Positions 1 to 8,388 are shown, counted from the first letter of the stretch. The stretch is DNA of 64,000 bases from Brevibacillus choshinensis (GCF_016811915.1 NZ_CP069127.1:3757001-3821000); one strand, 5' to 3'. Program-made: numbers and translations. The notes: a model not told the origin generated them from the sequence alone.

Positions 1-434
1 TCAGTGGTGAGCCCGATCTGCACAAAAGGCTCCTGAATGACGGCATTGTGCGCAGCTACCACAAAATCGGCATGAAGAGCCAGATTGAGTCCTGCTCCGA
101 CCGCAGCTCCCTCTAGCATCGCAATCACCGGCTTCGGCAGGTGGTGCAGCCGCGTCAAAAATTCGTTGATTACGGTAAGCGCATCGTCCGCTTGTCCCAT
201 CTCGCTCATAGCTCCGAGCACACTCAGGTCTGCTCCCGAGCAGAAGTTGCCCCCCGCTCCCTTCAACAGCACGACGTCTGCTTGGTCTTCCCTCGCGCCC
301 TGCTCGATCGCCTCTCTCAGCATATAAAACATTTCAATGGTCATCGCATTGAGAACGTGCGGCCGATTCAGCGTGATTGTCCAGACACCATCGACACATT
401 CAGCCCATACAGGCGGTTTTTGCCCTTGCTCCAT
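1..434 (-). CDS. Enoyl-CoA hydratase/isomerase (crotonase) family protein, 3' end cut by window edge
   Basis: The first 144 codons are visible; the gene runs off the left edge. The N-terminus reads MEQGQKPPVWAECVDGVWTI and continues with the crotonase pattern: LNRPHVLNAM, then SGADLSVLG near residue 68 (oxyanion-hole and CoA-binding segment), then AMLEGAAVGAGLNLALHAD near residue 112, the second oxyanion-hole glycine region. Family members hydrate, isomerise or cleave acyl-CoA thioesters in the cytoplasm. It begins 19 bases after the end of a CaiB-type CoA-transferase on the same strand, so the two probably form an acyl-CoA catabolic operon. The exact substrate cannot be told from the sequence. 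The family is certain; the reaction is not. Confidence 0.85.
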   Translation of the reverse strand, partial: MEQGQKPPVWAECVDGVWTITLNRPHVLNAMTIEMFYMLREAIEQGAREDQADVVLLKGAGGNFCSGADLSVLGAMSEMGQADDALTVINEFLTRLHHLPKPVIAMLEGAAVGAGLNLALHADFVVAAHNAVIQEPFVQIGLTT

Positions 435-453
435 AGTCAATTGATTCTCCTCT

Positions 454-1604
454 CTACGACGAACTGGCCGGAATGACACCGAGCTTTTGCAACCGACTCA
501 GCTCAGCATCGCTCACATGCAGCTTCTTTCTCAGCAGATCATGGGTGTGGTCCGCATGCCACGCAGGCGATGATGGCATGGATGCAGGGGCTTCCTTTCG
601 CTCCAGGTACGGCAAGGTGTAGGCGATTTCCCGGCTCGTCACGTACAGGCTCTCGGACCAATTTTCCAACTCCTCCACGGCAGTGAGGCAACAATCCACT
701 TCTATACCCAGCTCACTCCACTCGAATTGGGTTCGGGACAGGAACAGCGCTTTCAATTCCTCATGCACTTGTGGCTGTTGCAAGGCAGTGGCATGATGAA
801 GATTTTCCCAGTCGTGACGCCCGACCGCCCGGCAGAAATTGTGCCAAAACCTTTCCTCCAGCGCTGCCAGTGCGACATAGTGACCATCTGCGGTCTCGTA
901 CACCTCGTAAGCCAGCAAGCCCTTGCGCATCATACCGTAGTCCTTCGGTGCAGCTCTCTTGCTCAAAATCGCGTGCAACCCCACCCACGAAGACAATAGA
1001 TCCCCGGAAGCGACATCCAGATACGCGCCGCGCCCCGTGCGAGAACGTTGAACCAGTGCCGCACAAACCTGCTCGCAGGCGTATAGTCCAACGGCGTAAT
1101 CCGCCAGCGGTATGTCCGAGATCACCGGCTTTCCCTCCGCGTCTCGAAAAGCCGACAAGAATCCGCTCACGGCCTGATAATTCAGATCGTTTCCTCCGAG
1201 CTGAAACATCTCACCGCTCTGTCCATAGCCGGTAACGGAGCAATAGATGACGGACGGATGCACCTCCCACAGGCTGTCGTAATCTAATCCTAGATGGCGC
1301 AGCACACCTGGTCGAAAGCTCTCCACCACAACGTCCGCCTGCCTAGCCAGAGCAAACGCGAGCGCCTTTCCCTCATCCGTACGCAAATTCAGCGAAATGC
1401 TTTTATGATTGCGATGTGAACGCAGGTAAAATGCTCCCGTCTCCCTGATTTCCCGGCTGGCGGCATGAAAGCCGGCACTCCGTGGTCAGTGACAGGAAAC
1501 GAAGTGATCTCCATGACTTCAGCCCCGAGGTCAGCCAATCTCATGGTGCAGATTGGTCCGGGAAGATGGCGCGAAAAATCGACTACCGTTACTCCTGTCA
1601 GCAT
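454..1604 (-). pseudogene. CaiB/BaiF family CoA-transferase, broken by a frameshift
   Basis: Two reading frames together make one type III CoA-transferase of about 385 residues. The first frame starts at 1604 (MLTGVTVVDFSRHLPGPICT), carries the CaiB N-terminus RLADLGAEV and stops at 1389. The second frame opens upstream of 1386, reads GAFYLRSHRNHKSISLNLR across the same DNA (the family's usual LxxNRxKKSIxLNL segment), and continues to 454 through ADVVVESFRPGVLRHLGLDY and YCSVTGYGQ. The frames meet around 1430-1450, where one base appears lost. CaiB enzymes move CoA between carboxylates through an aspartyl-CoA intermediate. No in-frame restart with a ribosome binding site is seen, so as read the gene is inactive. 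A sequencing error is the main alternative. Confidence 0.8.
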
Positions 1605-1701
1605 GCCTGGACACCCCTTCCACCCGTATACACCTATTTCATTTCGCGATGGCCGACTCTCCTTCCTTTTCCAACTGAATGAAAATTCAAAATGATTCCA
1701 A

Positions 1702-1732
1702 CAAAAAGAGCTGCCGATGTACAGCAGCTCTC
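1702..1732 (-). terminator. Intrinsic terminator of the DUF4870 gene
   Basis: Read on the minus strand, the arms AGAGCTGC and GCAGCTCT enclose a nine-base loop and are followed by TTTTTG. It lies directly after the stop of the DUF4870 gene at 1741. Confidence 0.8.
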
Positions 1733-1740
1733 GTCACATC

Positions 1741-2094
1741 TCATTTGATGAAGCGGAAGGTAAGCGGGTAACGGAAATCACCACCTTCATTCGCTTTGAC
1801 TGCAGCCATAATCAAAAACACGGCCCAGAACAGGAACAGGGCGATCAGCAGGAGCGCACCGATAAAAACGATGAGCAGCAAATACGATATCGCCGCGTAA
1901 ATCGTTACGGTGATGCTGAAGTTCAGCGCTTCCTTGCCATGCGTGTCGACGAACGAGCTGGTTTCCTTTTTGACCAGCCAAATAATCAACGGCCCCAGCA
2001 CGTTTCCGAGTGGAATGATAAATCCGATCAGGGCGGACAGGTGGACAATCATGGCCCACATCCGCTCTTCTTTCGTGTACAGATGATTCATCAT
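1741..2094 (-). CDS. DUF4870 (Tic20-like) small membrane protein
   Basis: A 117-residue protein, MMNHLYTKEERMWAMIVHLS, with the DUF4870 hallmarks: an N-terminal W/H-containing segment, then IIPLGNVLGPLIIWLVKKE and FVDTHGKEALNFSITV, then a double hydrophobic stretch (about residues 68-95). Three to four membrane spans are predicted. The family is found in many Firmicutes, shares a fold with the chloroplast import protein Tic20, and has no settled bacterial function. AGGGGGAG precedes the start; the second ATG (2091) has the better spacing, so the protein may be 116 residues. It stands alone with its own terminator. Confidence 0.8.
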   Translation of the reverse strand: MMNHLYTKEERMWAMIVHLSALIGFIIPLGNVLGPLIIWLVKKETSSFVDTHGKEALNFSITVTIYAAISYLLLIVFIGALLLIALFLFWAVFLIMAAVKANEGGDFRYPLTFRFIK

Positions 2095-2176
2095 GACTCC
2101 CCCTAGTAATGGATATTTCTAGTGTACGACAAAAAAGGCGCAAAGTTGCGAAAATAGATAATTTTCCATGGTGCAA

Positions 2177-2208
2177 AACGAAAAAGCGCCCGAGGGCGCT
2201 TTTTCGTT
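2177..2208. terminator. Symmetric intrinsic terminator
   Basis: Perfect inverted repeat: AACGAAAAAGCGCCC, two-base loop, GGGCGCTTTTTCGTT. The U-rich arm works on the minus strand for the small Cys/Gly-rich gene ending at 2214, and by symmetry on the plus strand too. Confidence 0.85.
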
Positions 2209-2213
2209 ATCGA

Positions 2214-2438
2214 TTAATATTTGCCACCGCCGCCGTGGCTATAACCGGAAGAGGAACCGTAACCGTCGTAACCGCCATAACCGCCATAACCGCCATGATG
2301 CCCACAGCTACCATAGCTACTTCTGCACTCCGTTTTGTAAACAGGCTTATAGTAGCAGTGTTTTTTGTAGTATTTCTTTTTGCAGCATTTCCGAACATGG
2401 CACTTACAGTGAGAAGATCTTCTGCATCCGCAACCCAT
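2214..2438 (-). CDS. Small Cys-, Lys- and Gly/Tyr-rich protein (coat-like, unassigned)
   Basis: 74 residues from ATG 2438, with AGAGGGGGTGA placed 5 bases upstream; an in-frame GTG nine bases earlier lies inside that ribosome site and is unlikely. The N-terminal half is Cys/Lys/His-rich (MGCGCRRSSHCKCHVRKCCK) and the C-terminal half is low-complexity Gly-Tyr (GGYGGYGGYDGYGSSSGY). I do not recognise a named family. The make-up, basic and cysteine-rich then Gly/Tyr-rich, resembles small spore coat or crust proteins that become cross-linked, but that is inference from composition only. Its own strong terminator and clear ribosome site argue that it is a real gene. Confidence 0.65.
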   Translation of the reverse strand: MGCGCRRSSHCKCHVRKCCKKKYYKKHCYYKPVYKTECRSSYGSCGHHGGYGGYGGYDGYGSSSGYSHGGGGKY

Positions 2439-2564
2439 TACTCTCACCCCCTCTTGATCGGTACATCAACAAGGTATGTAGGTGATGAGCCATTGGCATG
2501 GACATCTGTCTATGGCGTTTACAAAATCAGCTATTGCCCTGCCTCGGTCAATCGTGCAGAAGGA

Positions 2565-3473
2565 CTACTCAGCTTTGACGGCAGCCTGCATTTCCGCGGA
2601 TTTCCGCCGCTCTGCCCAGACGACGCCAGCCAGTACGAACGATCCGCCCAAAACCGTCCGCCAGCTCATCTGCTCATTTAGCAAAAGGATTGCAGTCAGC
2701 ACATTAAACAGCGGAATGGCATTCAAATAAATGCCTGCCTTCGAAGCTGCAATCGTCTCCAGCGCTTTGTTCCACAGCAGGTAAGCCAGCATGGTGCAGC
2801 AAAAGACCAGAAACAAAAAGCTTGCTAAAGATTTGCCCGAAACCGTCGGCAATCCGAAGCGCCCAATCTCCCAAAGGGCAAATGGCAGGAGCATGAGACT
2901 GCCGAGGAAAAAGGACAGTGCCGTAAACATCTCGCTGGAAATCTTTTCTTCCCCCCGCGGACGTTTCAGCTGCACGATGTACACTGTCCAAATCAGCTGG
3001 GATGCCAGGACGAGAAAATCTCCCCAAAATGAATGCTGTCCAGTCGCTTGAGGTTGGATGGTAATCAACAGGACTCCACCAATCCCCAATGCAAGCCCGA
3101 TCCATTGCGTCAGCAGGATCTGTTCCTTGAGATAAAAAGCGGCCAATAGCAAGGTGAACAAGGGCAAGGTGGCGGAGATGATACTGGCATTCACTCCACT
3201 TGTCAGAGAGATCCCGTATGTATTCAACCAAAAATAACCCGATACTCCTGTAAGAGAAAGCATCGCGATGCGCAACCAAGGGATAGGAGCCGGCTGTATC
3301 GGCGATCTACGCCTACGTATAAAGGCAAAAGGAAGTAGAAAAATGCTCGCAAGCAATAAACGTAAAAACATTAAAGTAAAAGGCTGAATGGTTTCCAAAG
3401 TCCATTTCATGGGCACGACTGTCAGTCCCCATAAAAATACAGACCCGATCAACATCGCGTAGGCTCGATTCAC
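2565..3473 (-). CDS. DMT superfamily (EamA) transporter
   Basis: 302 residues with ten hydrophobic segments arranged as two EamA repeats. The first begins AMLIGSVFLWGLTVVPMKW; the second begins near residue 150 (FWGDFLVLASQLIWTVYIVQ). Typical features are the N-terminal FLWG, LRLLLA, and the C-terminal LNEQMSWRTVLGGSFVLAGV. The family exports amino acids, metabolites or drugs across the cytoplasmic membrane; the substrate here is unknown. It is followed on the same strand, after a gap, by the coat-like small gene, and its upstream neighbour is a GntR regulator reading the same way, which could control it. Confidence 0.88.
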   Translation of the reverse strand: MNRAYAMLIGSVFLWGLTVVPMKWTLETIQPFTLMFLRLLLASIFLLPFAFIRRRRSPIQPAPIPWLRIAMLSLTGVSGYFWLNTYGISLTSGVNASIISATLPLFTLLLAAFYLKEQILLTQWIGLALGIGGVLLITIQPQATGQHSFWGDFLVLASQLIWTVYIVQLKRPRGEEKISSEMFTALSFFLGSLMLLPFALWEIGRFGLPTVSGKSLASFLFLVFCCTMLAYLLWNKALETIAASKAGIYLNAIPLFNVLTAILLLNEQMSWRTVLGGSFVLAGVVWAERRKSAEMQAAVKAE

Positions 3474-3536
3474 AGTGACCCTTCTCCTTAGGCAACCGGT
3501 TAACTACAAAAAGAATAAAAAGAATGAGGACATCAT

Positions 3537-4484
3537 TTACTGCGTGACAATCTTGCGCAATTCATTGATACCGTGGTGATCGGGAATTTCCTGATATTCC
3601 TTTACTTTTGGAAGGGTCAGCAAATGCGGCCGGGTCATGTAGCCTGGCTTGGAAATATAGACGACATCGCAATTCGCAATCAATTCAAATACATCCGGGT
3701 GATTCGCTTCGATGGTGCGCAGATCCAGATGGGTAATGCCTGCATTGTACAAATCGTTGATCATCCCTGCCGCCCCGCGAATCGTGGCGCAAATCAGTCC
3801 GACCTTGGTATGGCGCGGGTACGCTTCCATCGCCGGAATGACCGTCGTAGGGTCAGGAATGAAGTCGAGGCTGACCAGCGGAGGGGCTTCTCTCGGCAAG
3901 GTCTGCTTCATCATCCGCAGATTGACCGAAGGGTGTGTCACGATCGCCTTATACTGCTGCAGGAAGCTTGCATCCCGCTCGAGCCGTTCAATAAAATCTT
4001 CGAAGGTGCGCCCTTCCACCATCGCACTGGGCAAATGGTATTGAACGAGACGCAAATACTCAGCCAGCTCCAGCTCCGTGAACCGGAGAAACAAGACGGG
4101 AAACTGGTTGATTTCTTGCATGACGGAAGAGAGTACACGGTTGAACTCATCCATGGAATACCCCATTGCTTTTACTTTGTGCAAGGTCTCTTTGGCGAGC
4201 AGAGCCAAGTGTGCAGGATTCCGGGTCAGAAGCGGATCATTCACCACGTTGCTGACAATCGTCCCTCTCCCCTGCCTGGAGTCGACCATTCCTTCCTGCG
4301 TAAGCCGCAGGTACACGCTGCGCACGGTGTTGTAGTTGATTTTCAATTGTGCAGCCAGTTCTCGGACAGTTGGGAGCTGTTCATTCGGAGGGAGCTCTCC
4401 ACTCCGAATCAGGGCAGCGATTTGCTGGTACAATTGTTCGTGGTAGGAAACATTGGAATCCTTCTGGAGTATCAATTTGATCAT
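3537..4484 (-). CDS. GntR-family transcriptional regulator with a long effector domain
   Basis: 315 residues. Residues 1-75 form the GntR winged helix: YHEQLYQQIAALIRSGEL, LPTVRELAAQLKINYNTVRS, then YLRLTQEGMVDSRQGRGT. The remaining 240 residues are not the usual FCD, UTRA or aminotransferase domain. Segments such as HTKVGLICATIRGAAGMIND and ELIANCDVVYISKPG look like a Rossmann-type, periplasmic-binding-protein-like fold, so a small-molecule sensor is likely. The gene lies 63 bases upstream of the DMT exporter on the same strand, so control of export in response to a metabolite is plausible. The effector is not identifiable. Confidence 0.82.
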   Translation of the reverse strand: MIKLILQKDSNVSYHEQLYQQIAALIRSGELPPNEQLPTVRELAAQLKINYNTVRSVYLRLTQEGMVDSRQGRGTIVSNVVNDPLLTRNPAHLALLAKETLHKVKAMGYSMDEFNRVLSSVMQEINQFPVLFLRFTELELAEYLRLVQYHLPSAMVEGRTFEDFIERLERDASFLQQYKAIVTHPSVNLRMMKQTLPREAPPLVSLDFIPDPTTVIPAMEAYPRHTKVGLICATIRGAAGMINDLYNAGITHLDLRTIEANHPDVFELIANCDVVYISKPGYMTRPHLLTLPKVKEYQEIPDHHGINELRKIVTQ

Positions 4485-4621
4485 GAATTCACCTCTCCCA
4501 AGCTTCTGAAATCATCGTATATGAATTCTGAATGTATCGTCAATAGATCCACTCGGATGAAGGTACCGCGTGCGGAAATACTAAGCCCGATATCACAACC
4601 CGCTCGAAAGAAGGTGACCAC

Positions 4622-4792
4622 ATGGGAGAACACAGTCGTTTCCGCGAAGGTGAAAAATCACCGAAAAACGCTGTCTACATGGAAATCGGTGAATCGGGGG
4701 CCAGCGTCCAGGATCCGATGATCATTGAGCTGAGCCGCGGCGAGAAGTTTCCTGCCACCCGCAACAAAAACCGGGTATGGACCCAAAAGTAG
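4622..4792 (+). CDS. yjzC: YjzC family protein
   Basis: A 56-residue protein starting MGEHSRFREGEKSPKNAVYM and ending NKNRVWTQK. It matches the pattern of Bacillus YjzC (G-x-x-x-x-F-x-x-G-x-K-x-P-x-N-x-x-Y-x-E-I-G-E-x-G, then the GEKFPATRNKNRVW end). AAGGTGA sits five bases before the ATG. YjzC-like proteins are short, charged and conserved in spore formers; their role is not established. It has its own terminator just downstream, shared with the convergent acidic gene. Confidence 0.8.
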   Translation: MGEHSRFREGEKSPKNAVYMEIGESGASVQDPMIIELSRGEKFPATRNKNRVWTQK

Positions 4793-4800
4793 CTTGAACA

Positions 4801-4840
4801 AAAAGAACCAACCCTTCCGTCAGGAGAGGTTGGTTCCTTG
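4801..4840. terminator. Bidirectional terminator between convergent genes
   Basis: GAACCAACC (4805-4813) pairs with GGTTGGTTC (4828-4836). T-rich tails flank it on both sides: CTTGTTTTATTT on plus and TTTTTGTTC on minus. It serves the yjzC gene and the acidic-protein gene ending at 4847. Confidence 0.85.
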
Positions 4841-4846
4841 TTTTAT

Positions 4847-5089
4847 TTACTGATCGTCATCCTCGTCTTCGTCTTCGTCCTCGTCATCCCCGCTTACGTA
4901 AATGATCGCGACACCGAGGCTTTCCAAGTGCTTCAAGACTTCTCGATTCAGCTCTTCATCCATGAGCAAGCCGAGGCTCTCCACCAGTTCCAATTCTTCC
5001 AGATCACCAGTCTGGGCGTCTTCAATCAGCTCTATAATGTCAGTCATCTTCTTTTTTTCCAAGACTGCCATCAATTCTTCTGTGGTCAT
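4847..5089 (-). CDS. Small acidic protein, possibly sigma-70 region 1.1-like
   Basis: 80 residues, strongly acidic, ending in a run of alternating Asp and Glu (residues 68-79). The body has three short helices, TTEELMAVLEKKKMTDIIEL, then LGLLMDEELNREVLKHLESL, then GVAIIYV. The piece DEELNREVLKHLESLGVAII resembles the last part of sigma-70 region 1.1, where helices end in a G-I/V-x-I/V strand. The acidic tail recalls the RNA polymerase delta subunit. Family members of region 1.1 block DNA-binding surfaces of RNA polymerase. Assignment as a free-standing region 1.1 is inference from pattern only. GAGGTG lies ten bases before the start. Confidence 0.6.
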   Translation of the reverse strand: MTTEELMAVLEKKKMTDIIELIEDAQTGDLEELELVESLGLLMDEELNREVLKHLESLGVAIIYVSGDDEDEDEDEDDDQ

Positions 5090-5178
5090 GAAAAGTTCGC
5101 ACCTCGTTTTCTACTCTCTTTCCTATATAATAGTACATAACCGAGCAGTTGAAAACCAAGCAGCGAGGTGGTTTCTTC

Positions 5179-5715
5179 ATGTACCCGCAACCCTATCTAG
5201 ACTATCTGGTTCAATTTCATGCTGAACGTGACTATTTCGAATGCCATGAAATATTGGAAGAGTATTGGAAAAGCTTCCCTTCCGAGCGGCGCAACCCTGT
5301 TTGGGTCGGACTCATCCAGATCGCAGTCGCCCTGTACCACCAGCGCCGTGGCAATCAAGGCGGTGCCGACAAGATGCTCACGAGCGCCATCCGACTGCTG
5401 AAGCAGCGGGAGCTAGACATCCAACAGCTCGGGCTGGACAGTGCAGCCTTGATTGATTTGCTCGAAAAGCGGTTGGAGGAGATCAAGGCAAAGGTCGCCT
5501 ACCACAGTCTGACCCTGCCCATTCAAGATGAAGCCTTGCGAAAAGCGTACGAGCATGCCTGCGCGCAGCGAAAAGCACCCACGCACCGCGAGAGCGATAT
5601 GAATGATCACTACCTTCTGAACAAGCATACGCTGCGTGATCGCAGCGAGGTTTTCGCCGAAAGGCAGCGTCAAATCGACCTCAGGAAAGAACGCCGGGAG
5701 CAGCGGGATCACTAA
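5179..5715 (+). CDS. DUF309 domain-containing protein
   Basis: 178 residues from ATG 5179, preceded by GAGGTGG at seven bases; a longer frame upstream lacks a suitable site. The N-terminal half has the DUF309 signature: YFECHEILEEYWK (residues 17-29), then NPVWVGLIQIAVALYHQRRG with the conserved H and Q-x-A-x-x-x-Y-H, then GADKMLTSAIRLL. The motif E/H/H layout suggests a small helical metal- or ligand-binding domain. No function is established. The C-terminal third is charged and probably unstructured. It converges on the kptA-like gene with a 3-base gap and no visible terminator. Confidence 0.85.
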   Translation: MYPQPYLDYLVQFHAERDYFECHEILEEYWKSFPSERRNPVWVGLIQIAVALYHQRRGNQGGADKMLTSAIRLLKQRELDIQQLGLDSAALIDLLEKRLEEIKAKVAYHSLTLPIQDEALRKAYEHACAQRKAPTHRESDMNDHYLLNKHTLRDRSEVFAERQRQIDLRKERREQRDH

Positions 5716-5718
5716 TCC

Positions 5719-6282
5719 TCACATCGGCTCCAGGTACGCAGGCGAGATTGCATCTGAGAAGTAATAGGGATCATCCCGCGAGTAAGGAGTGCATGTCTGG
5801 TAAAAGCGTACTCCAGACCGATAGGCTTCCTCTGCTCTGACAGCGACCAGAGACAGGGTATCATGCGGGAGCCCGATTGCTTCTACACGGTGTGAAAGCT
5901 GAACATACTCGCTGGCGATCGGAAGCAAGCCGCCTGCCATCACCTGCCGAAGCAGCTTCCGGTGAGTCCCGTAATACAAAGTATCAGGGGGCGCGACTTC
6001 AGCGAGCCTCCCTTTTGTCTTTACGGGCAGAAAGCCATGGGTGGCACGGATCAAGGCACCTTGGTCCCATTCAAAGTAATGTCCCTGATCGCTTTCCACG
6101 ACTTCCCGCAAATCGGATCGAGTAGTCGTCTCGCAGCCTTTTAGCGTGCGTAAATAGGCAAGCAACGGCTCGACCGGCGTATAGCCGTATGTATCGTAGT
6201 ACAGTTGGACATACTCGCTGTTTTGCCTCAAAATACTGAGCAAGCGCTTGCGCAGACGGACCTGTTCATGACTCGCCAGCAT
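5719..6282 (-). CDS. kptA: RNA 2'-phosphotransferase, Tpt1/KptA family
   Basis: 187 residues, normal for bacterial KptA. The N-terminal winged-helix part reads RLRKRLLSILRQNSEYVQL, and the core reads ALIRATHGFLPV, then PPDTLYYGTHRKLLRQVMAGGL, then EYVQLSHRVEAI, then SLVAVRAEEAYRSGVRFYQT. These match the Tpt1 blocks holding the catalytic Arg-His-Arg-Arg set, although the usual IRAxQGHS block reads IRATHGFLP. Tpt1 removes a 2'-phosphate from RNA using NAD+, producing ADP-ribose 1'',2''-cyclic phosphate. Bacteria lack the fungal-type tRNA splicing that makes the classical substrate, so the natural target is open (RNA repair or a nucleotide-modification role). It lies 20 bases downstream of the CPBP protease gene. 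Confidence 0.75.
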   Translation of the reverse strand: MLASHEQVRLRKRLLSILRQNSEYVQLYYDTYGYTPVEPLLAYLRTLKGCETTTRSDLREVVESDQGHYFEWDQGALIRATHGFLPVKTKGRLAEVAPPDTLYYGTHRKLLRQVMAGGLLPIASEYVQLSHRVEAIGLPHDTLSLVAVRAEEAYRSGVRFYQTCTPYSRDDPYYFSDAISPAYLEPM

Positions 6283-6302
6283 ACTCTCTCCTCACTCTCC
6301 TA

Positions 6303-6992
6303 TCATCCAGCTCCATAAATCCACAAAAGGATGGGAATGACCAGTCCCAGATCCGCCAGCAAATGGCTGAACCAGGTCGGATAAACGGAAGGAAACTTCC
6401 CCTTCATCCATCCCCACACCATCCCGACAAGAAACACCAAGAGCGTAATCCAGCATCCCCACTTCAATCCAAACAGCACCGACGACACGACGAGATGGTA
6501 CAAGGAGTAAAAGAAGCTCGTCAAAATGACTGCGACGGTCCGAGAAAGGGTGTGTAAGAATCGCTGCAGGACAAAGCCACGCCAGAACAGCTCTTCCAAT
6601 AACGAATTCACAACAACAAGATAAAGGGAAAACCACCAGACCCAGCGACTGTTCAGACCCCACAGCTCCAGAATCCTGCGTATCGTATCGGCTCTCCCCT
6701 CGGTTTGCAGGAGGATCCAAAACCCACCGGTTGCAGCCGCTAAAAGCAGGACCCCAAACGCTAATCCAAAGATCGTCCCTCTACGCTCAATCTTTCCCCA
6801 AGCCCGAAGCCAGCTTTGGCGAAGAGTCCCATCCCACCATCCGTGAAGCAAGGGAATGCAGAGGCACACGATGACGTGGAAGCCGACAAACGTGACAAAT
6901 AGACTTTGCTTTTCCACCAAGCCGTAAAAAATGGACAAGGAAGCGCCAAATCCATATCCGACCAGCAAAAGCAACGAGCGTTTATACGTCAT
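6303..6992 (-). CDS. CPBP family intramembrane glutamic protease
   Basis: 229 residues from ATG 6992, with AAGGAG nine bases upstream; a frame eleven codons longer has no such site. About seven to eight membrane segments are seen. The CPBP (Abi, Rce1-like) motifs are present: SLLEELFWRGFVLQRF (EExxxR) and FFYSLYHLVV (FxxxH). The family cleaves membrane-associated peptides, often in bacteriocin maturation or immunity; some have other roles. No bacteriocin-like small gene is next to it. The gene is followed by the kptA-like gene on the same strand. Confidence 0.85.
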   Translation of the reverse strand: MTYKRSLLLLVGYGFGASLSIFYGLVEKQSLFVTFVGFHVIVCLCIPLLHGWWDGTLRQSWLRAWGKIERRGTIFGLAFGVLLLAAATGGFWILLQTEGRADTIRRILELWGLNSRWVWWFSLYLVVVNSLLEELFWRGFVLQRFLHTLSRTVAVILTSFFYSLYHLVVSSVLFGLKWGCWITLLVFLVGMVWGWMKGKFPSVYPTWFSHLLADLGLVIPILLWIYGAG

Positions 6993-7188
6993 GAGGACAA
7001 GCTCCTTTTGCCCCGTGCCATCCATTCTTCCAGCCGGGTTGATCGTAACCTGTCATCCATAATTGGCTTAGGTTGCCCGTTATGACCAGTGAGCATACCC
7101 ACAATCGCAATAAATATACAAATGATTCCGCAAATGCTATACTGTGGGATACCTATCAGCAAAAAAAATTTGATTTGGAGTGGCATTT

Positions 7189-8388
7189 ATGTTGTGGCGC
7201 AACCGAACTTTTCTCTTGTTAATGACGGGTGAGGTAGTCGCTGGTGCGGGGATGTGGATATCCATCATTGCCAATCTTCAGTTCATGCAGAGACTGATCC
7301 CTTCGGATACGATCAAGGCTCTCATCCTGATGAGCGGACTCGTTGTCAGCATACTGCTCTCCCCCAAAGCTGGCGTGATCATCGACATGTACGACAAGCG
7401 GAAGATCATGATGCTTGCCAGCCTAATCCGTTGCCTCAGCCCCGTCTTCATGTTTCCGGCACTCGCGAACGATTCCATTCCGTGGATGATCGTCTCCCTC
7501 ATCGTCATGCAGTGCTCCGCTGCCTTTTATTTTCCTACCGTGCAAGCATCTTTGCCTGCCATCTTGTCCAGAGACGAATTGCTTAAGGCCAACAGTGTGT
7601 ACCTGAACATTTCTACCCTTTCCCGCATCGGCGGTACGGCCATCGGGGGTGTATTGGTCGTCTCCATGGATCTGTCCATGCTCTACGTCTGCTCCATCGT
7701 CGCTTATGCGATACTCGCGGTTGTGACCTTGTTCTTGCGCATCCCGCACATCACGACTCGGAGCATGAAGGAGAAAGTGGAGTTTCGAGAAGTGCTCACC
7801 ATTGCCAAAAAAGACCCGATCCTGTTCGTCGGTTTGGTCAATAACGGCCTGATCACACTCTTTCTCGGCGGTGTCAACCTGATGATTCTGAACTTCAGCG
7901 AGATTCAGAATGAGCCACAGTTGATGGGCTGGATCTACATGGCAGAGGGATTGAGTATTTTAGTCGGAGGTCTTTTGGCCAAGCGCTGGATAGGAGGTCG
8001 AAATCTGGTTGCCTCCTCGACTTTCATGCTCGTGTTCTTCGGGATTTCGCAATACGGGATGTCCTTTGCGACCAACAAAATCATGGTTCTCGCTTCTTTC
8101 GCCGTATTCGGCTTTATCGTTGCTTTCTTTTTCCCGGTAACGGCCACTATCTTCCAAAAACGGCTTCCCGAGCATCAGCAAGGACGATTCTTCTCGTTTA
8201 AAAGCATGCTGGATCGCAGCTTTTTCCTGATCGCTCTCGGTGTCACCGGCGTCTGCCTCGACCTTCTGGGGGTAACCGGGTATCTGCTCTGCATCGGCAC
8301 CGTCACCATGCTGTTCGGGATCGCGACATACCTGTACAGCAAAAAGCATAAGCTGGACGTCCGTGCGCAGGATGAAGCGGCAGCCTAA
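7189..8388 (+). CDS. MFS transporter (MFS_3 / EntS-like efflux type)
   Basis: 399 residues from ATG 7189 (TTGGAG eight bases upstream); a GTG nine bases earlier would overlap that site. Twelve membrane segments. N-terminus MLWRNRTFLLLMTGEVVAGA, then the cytoplasmic loop SPKAGVIIDMYDKRKIMML in the place of the MFS motif A (GxxxDRxxRR). The layout, N-terminal short tail and 400 residues, is that of the MFS_3 exporters related to enterobactin exporter EntS and macrolide pumps. The substrate is unknown. A 196-base stretch upstream (6993-7188) has no gene. It is 93 bases before ccdC on the same strand. Confidence 0.87.
   Translation: MLWRNRTFLLLMTGEVVAGAGMWISIIANLQFMQRLIPSDTIKALILMSGLVVSILLSPKAGVIIDMYDKRKIMMLASLIRCLSPVFMFPALANDSIPWMIVSLIVMQCSAAFYFPTVQASLPAILSRDELLKANSVYLNISTLSRIGGTAIGGVLVVSMDLSMLYVCSIVAYAILAVVTLFLRIPHITTRSMKEKVEFREVLTIAKKDPILFVGLVNNGLITLFLGGVNLMILNFSEIQNEPQLMGWIYMAEGLSILVGGLLAKRWIGGRNLVASSTFMLVFFGISQYGMSFATNKIMVLASFAVFGFIVAFFFPVTATIFQKRLPEHQQGRFFSFKSMLDRSFFLIALGVTGVCLDLLGVTGYLLCIGTVTMLFGIATYLYSKKHKLDVRAQDEAAA

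Noticed and set aside
5126..5131. TATAAT before the DUF309 gene as a promoter
   Set aside because: No -35-like hexamer at proper distance on plus; it might act on minus. Not reported as a feature.
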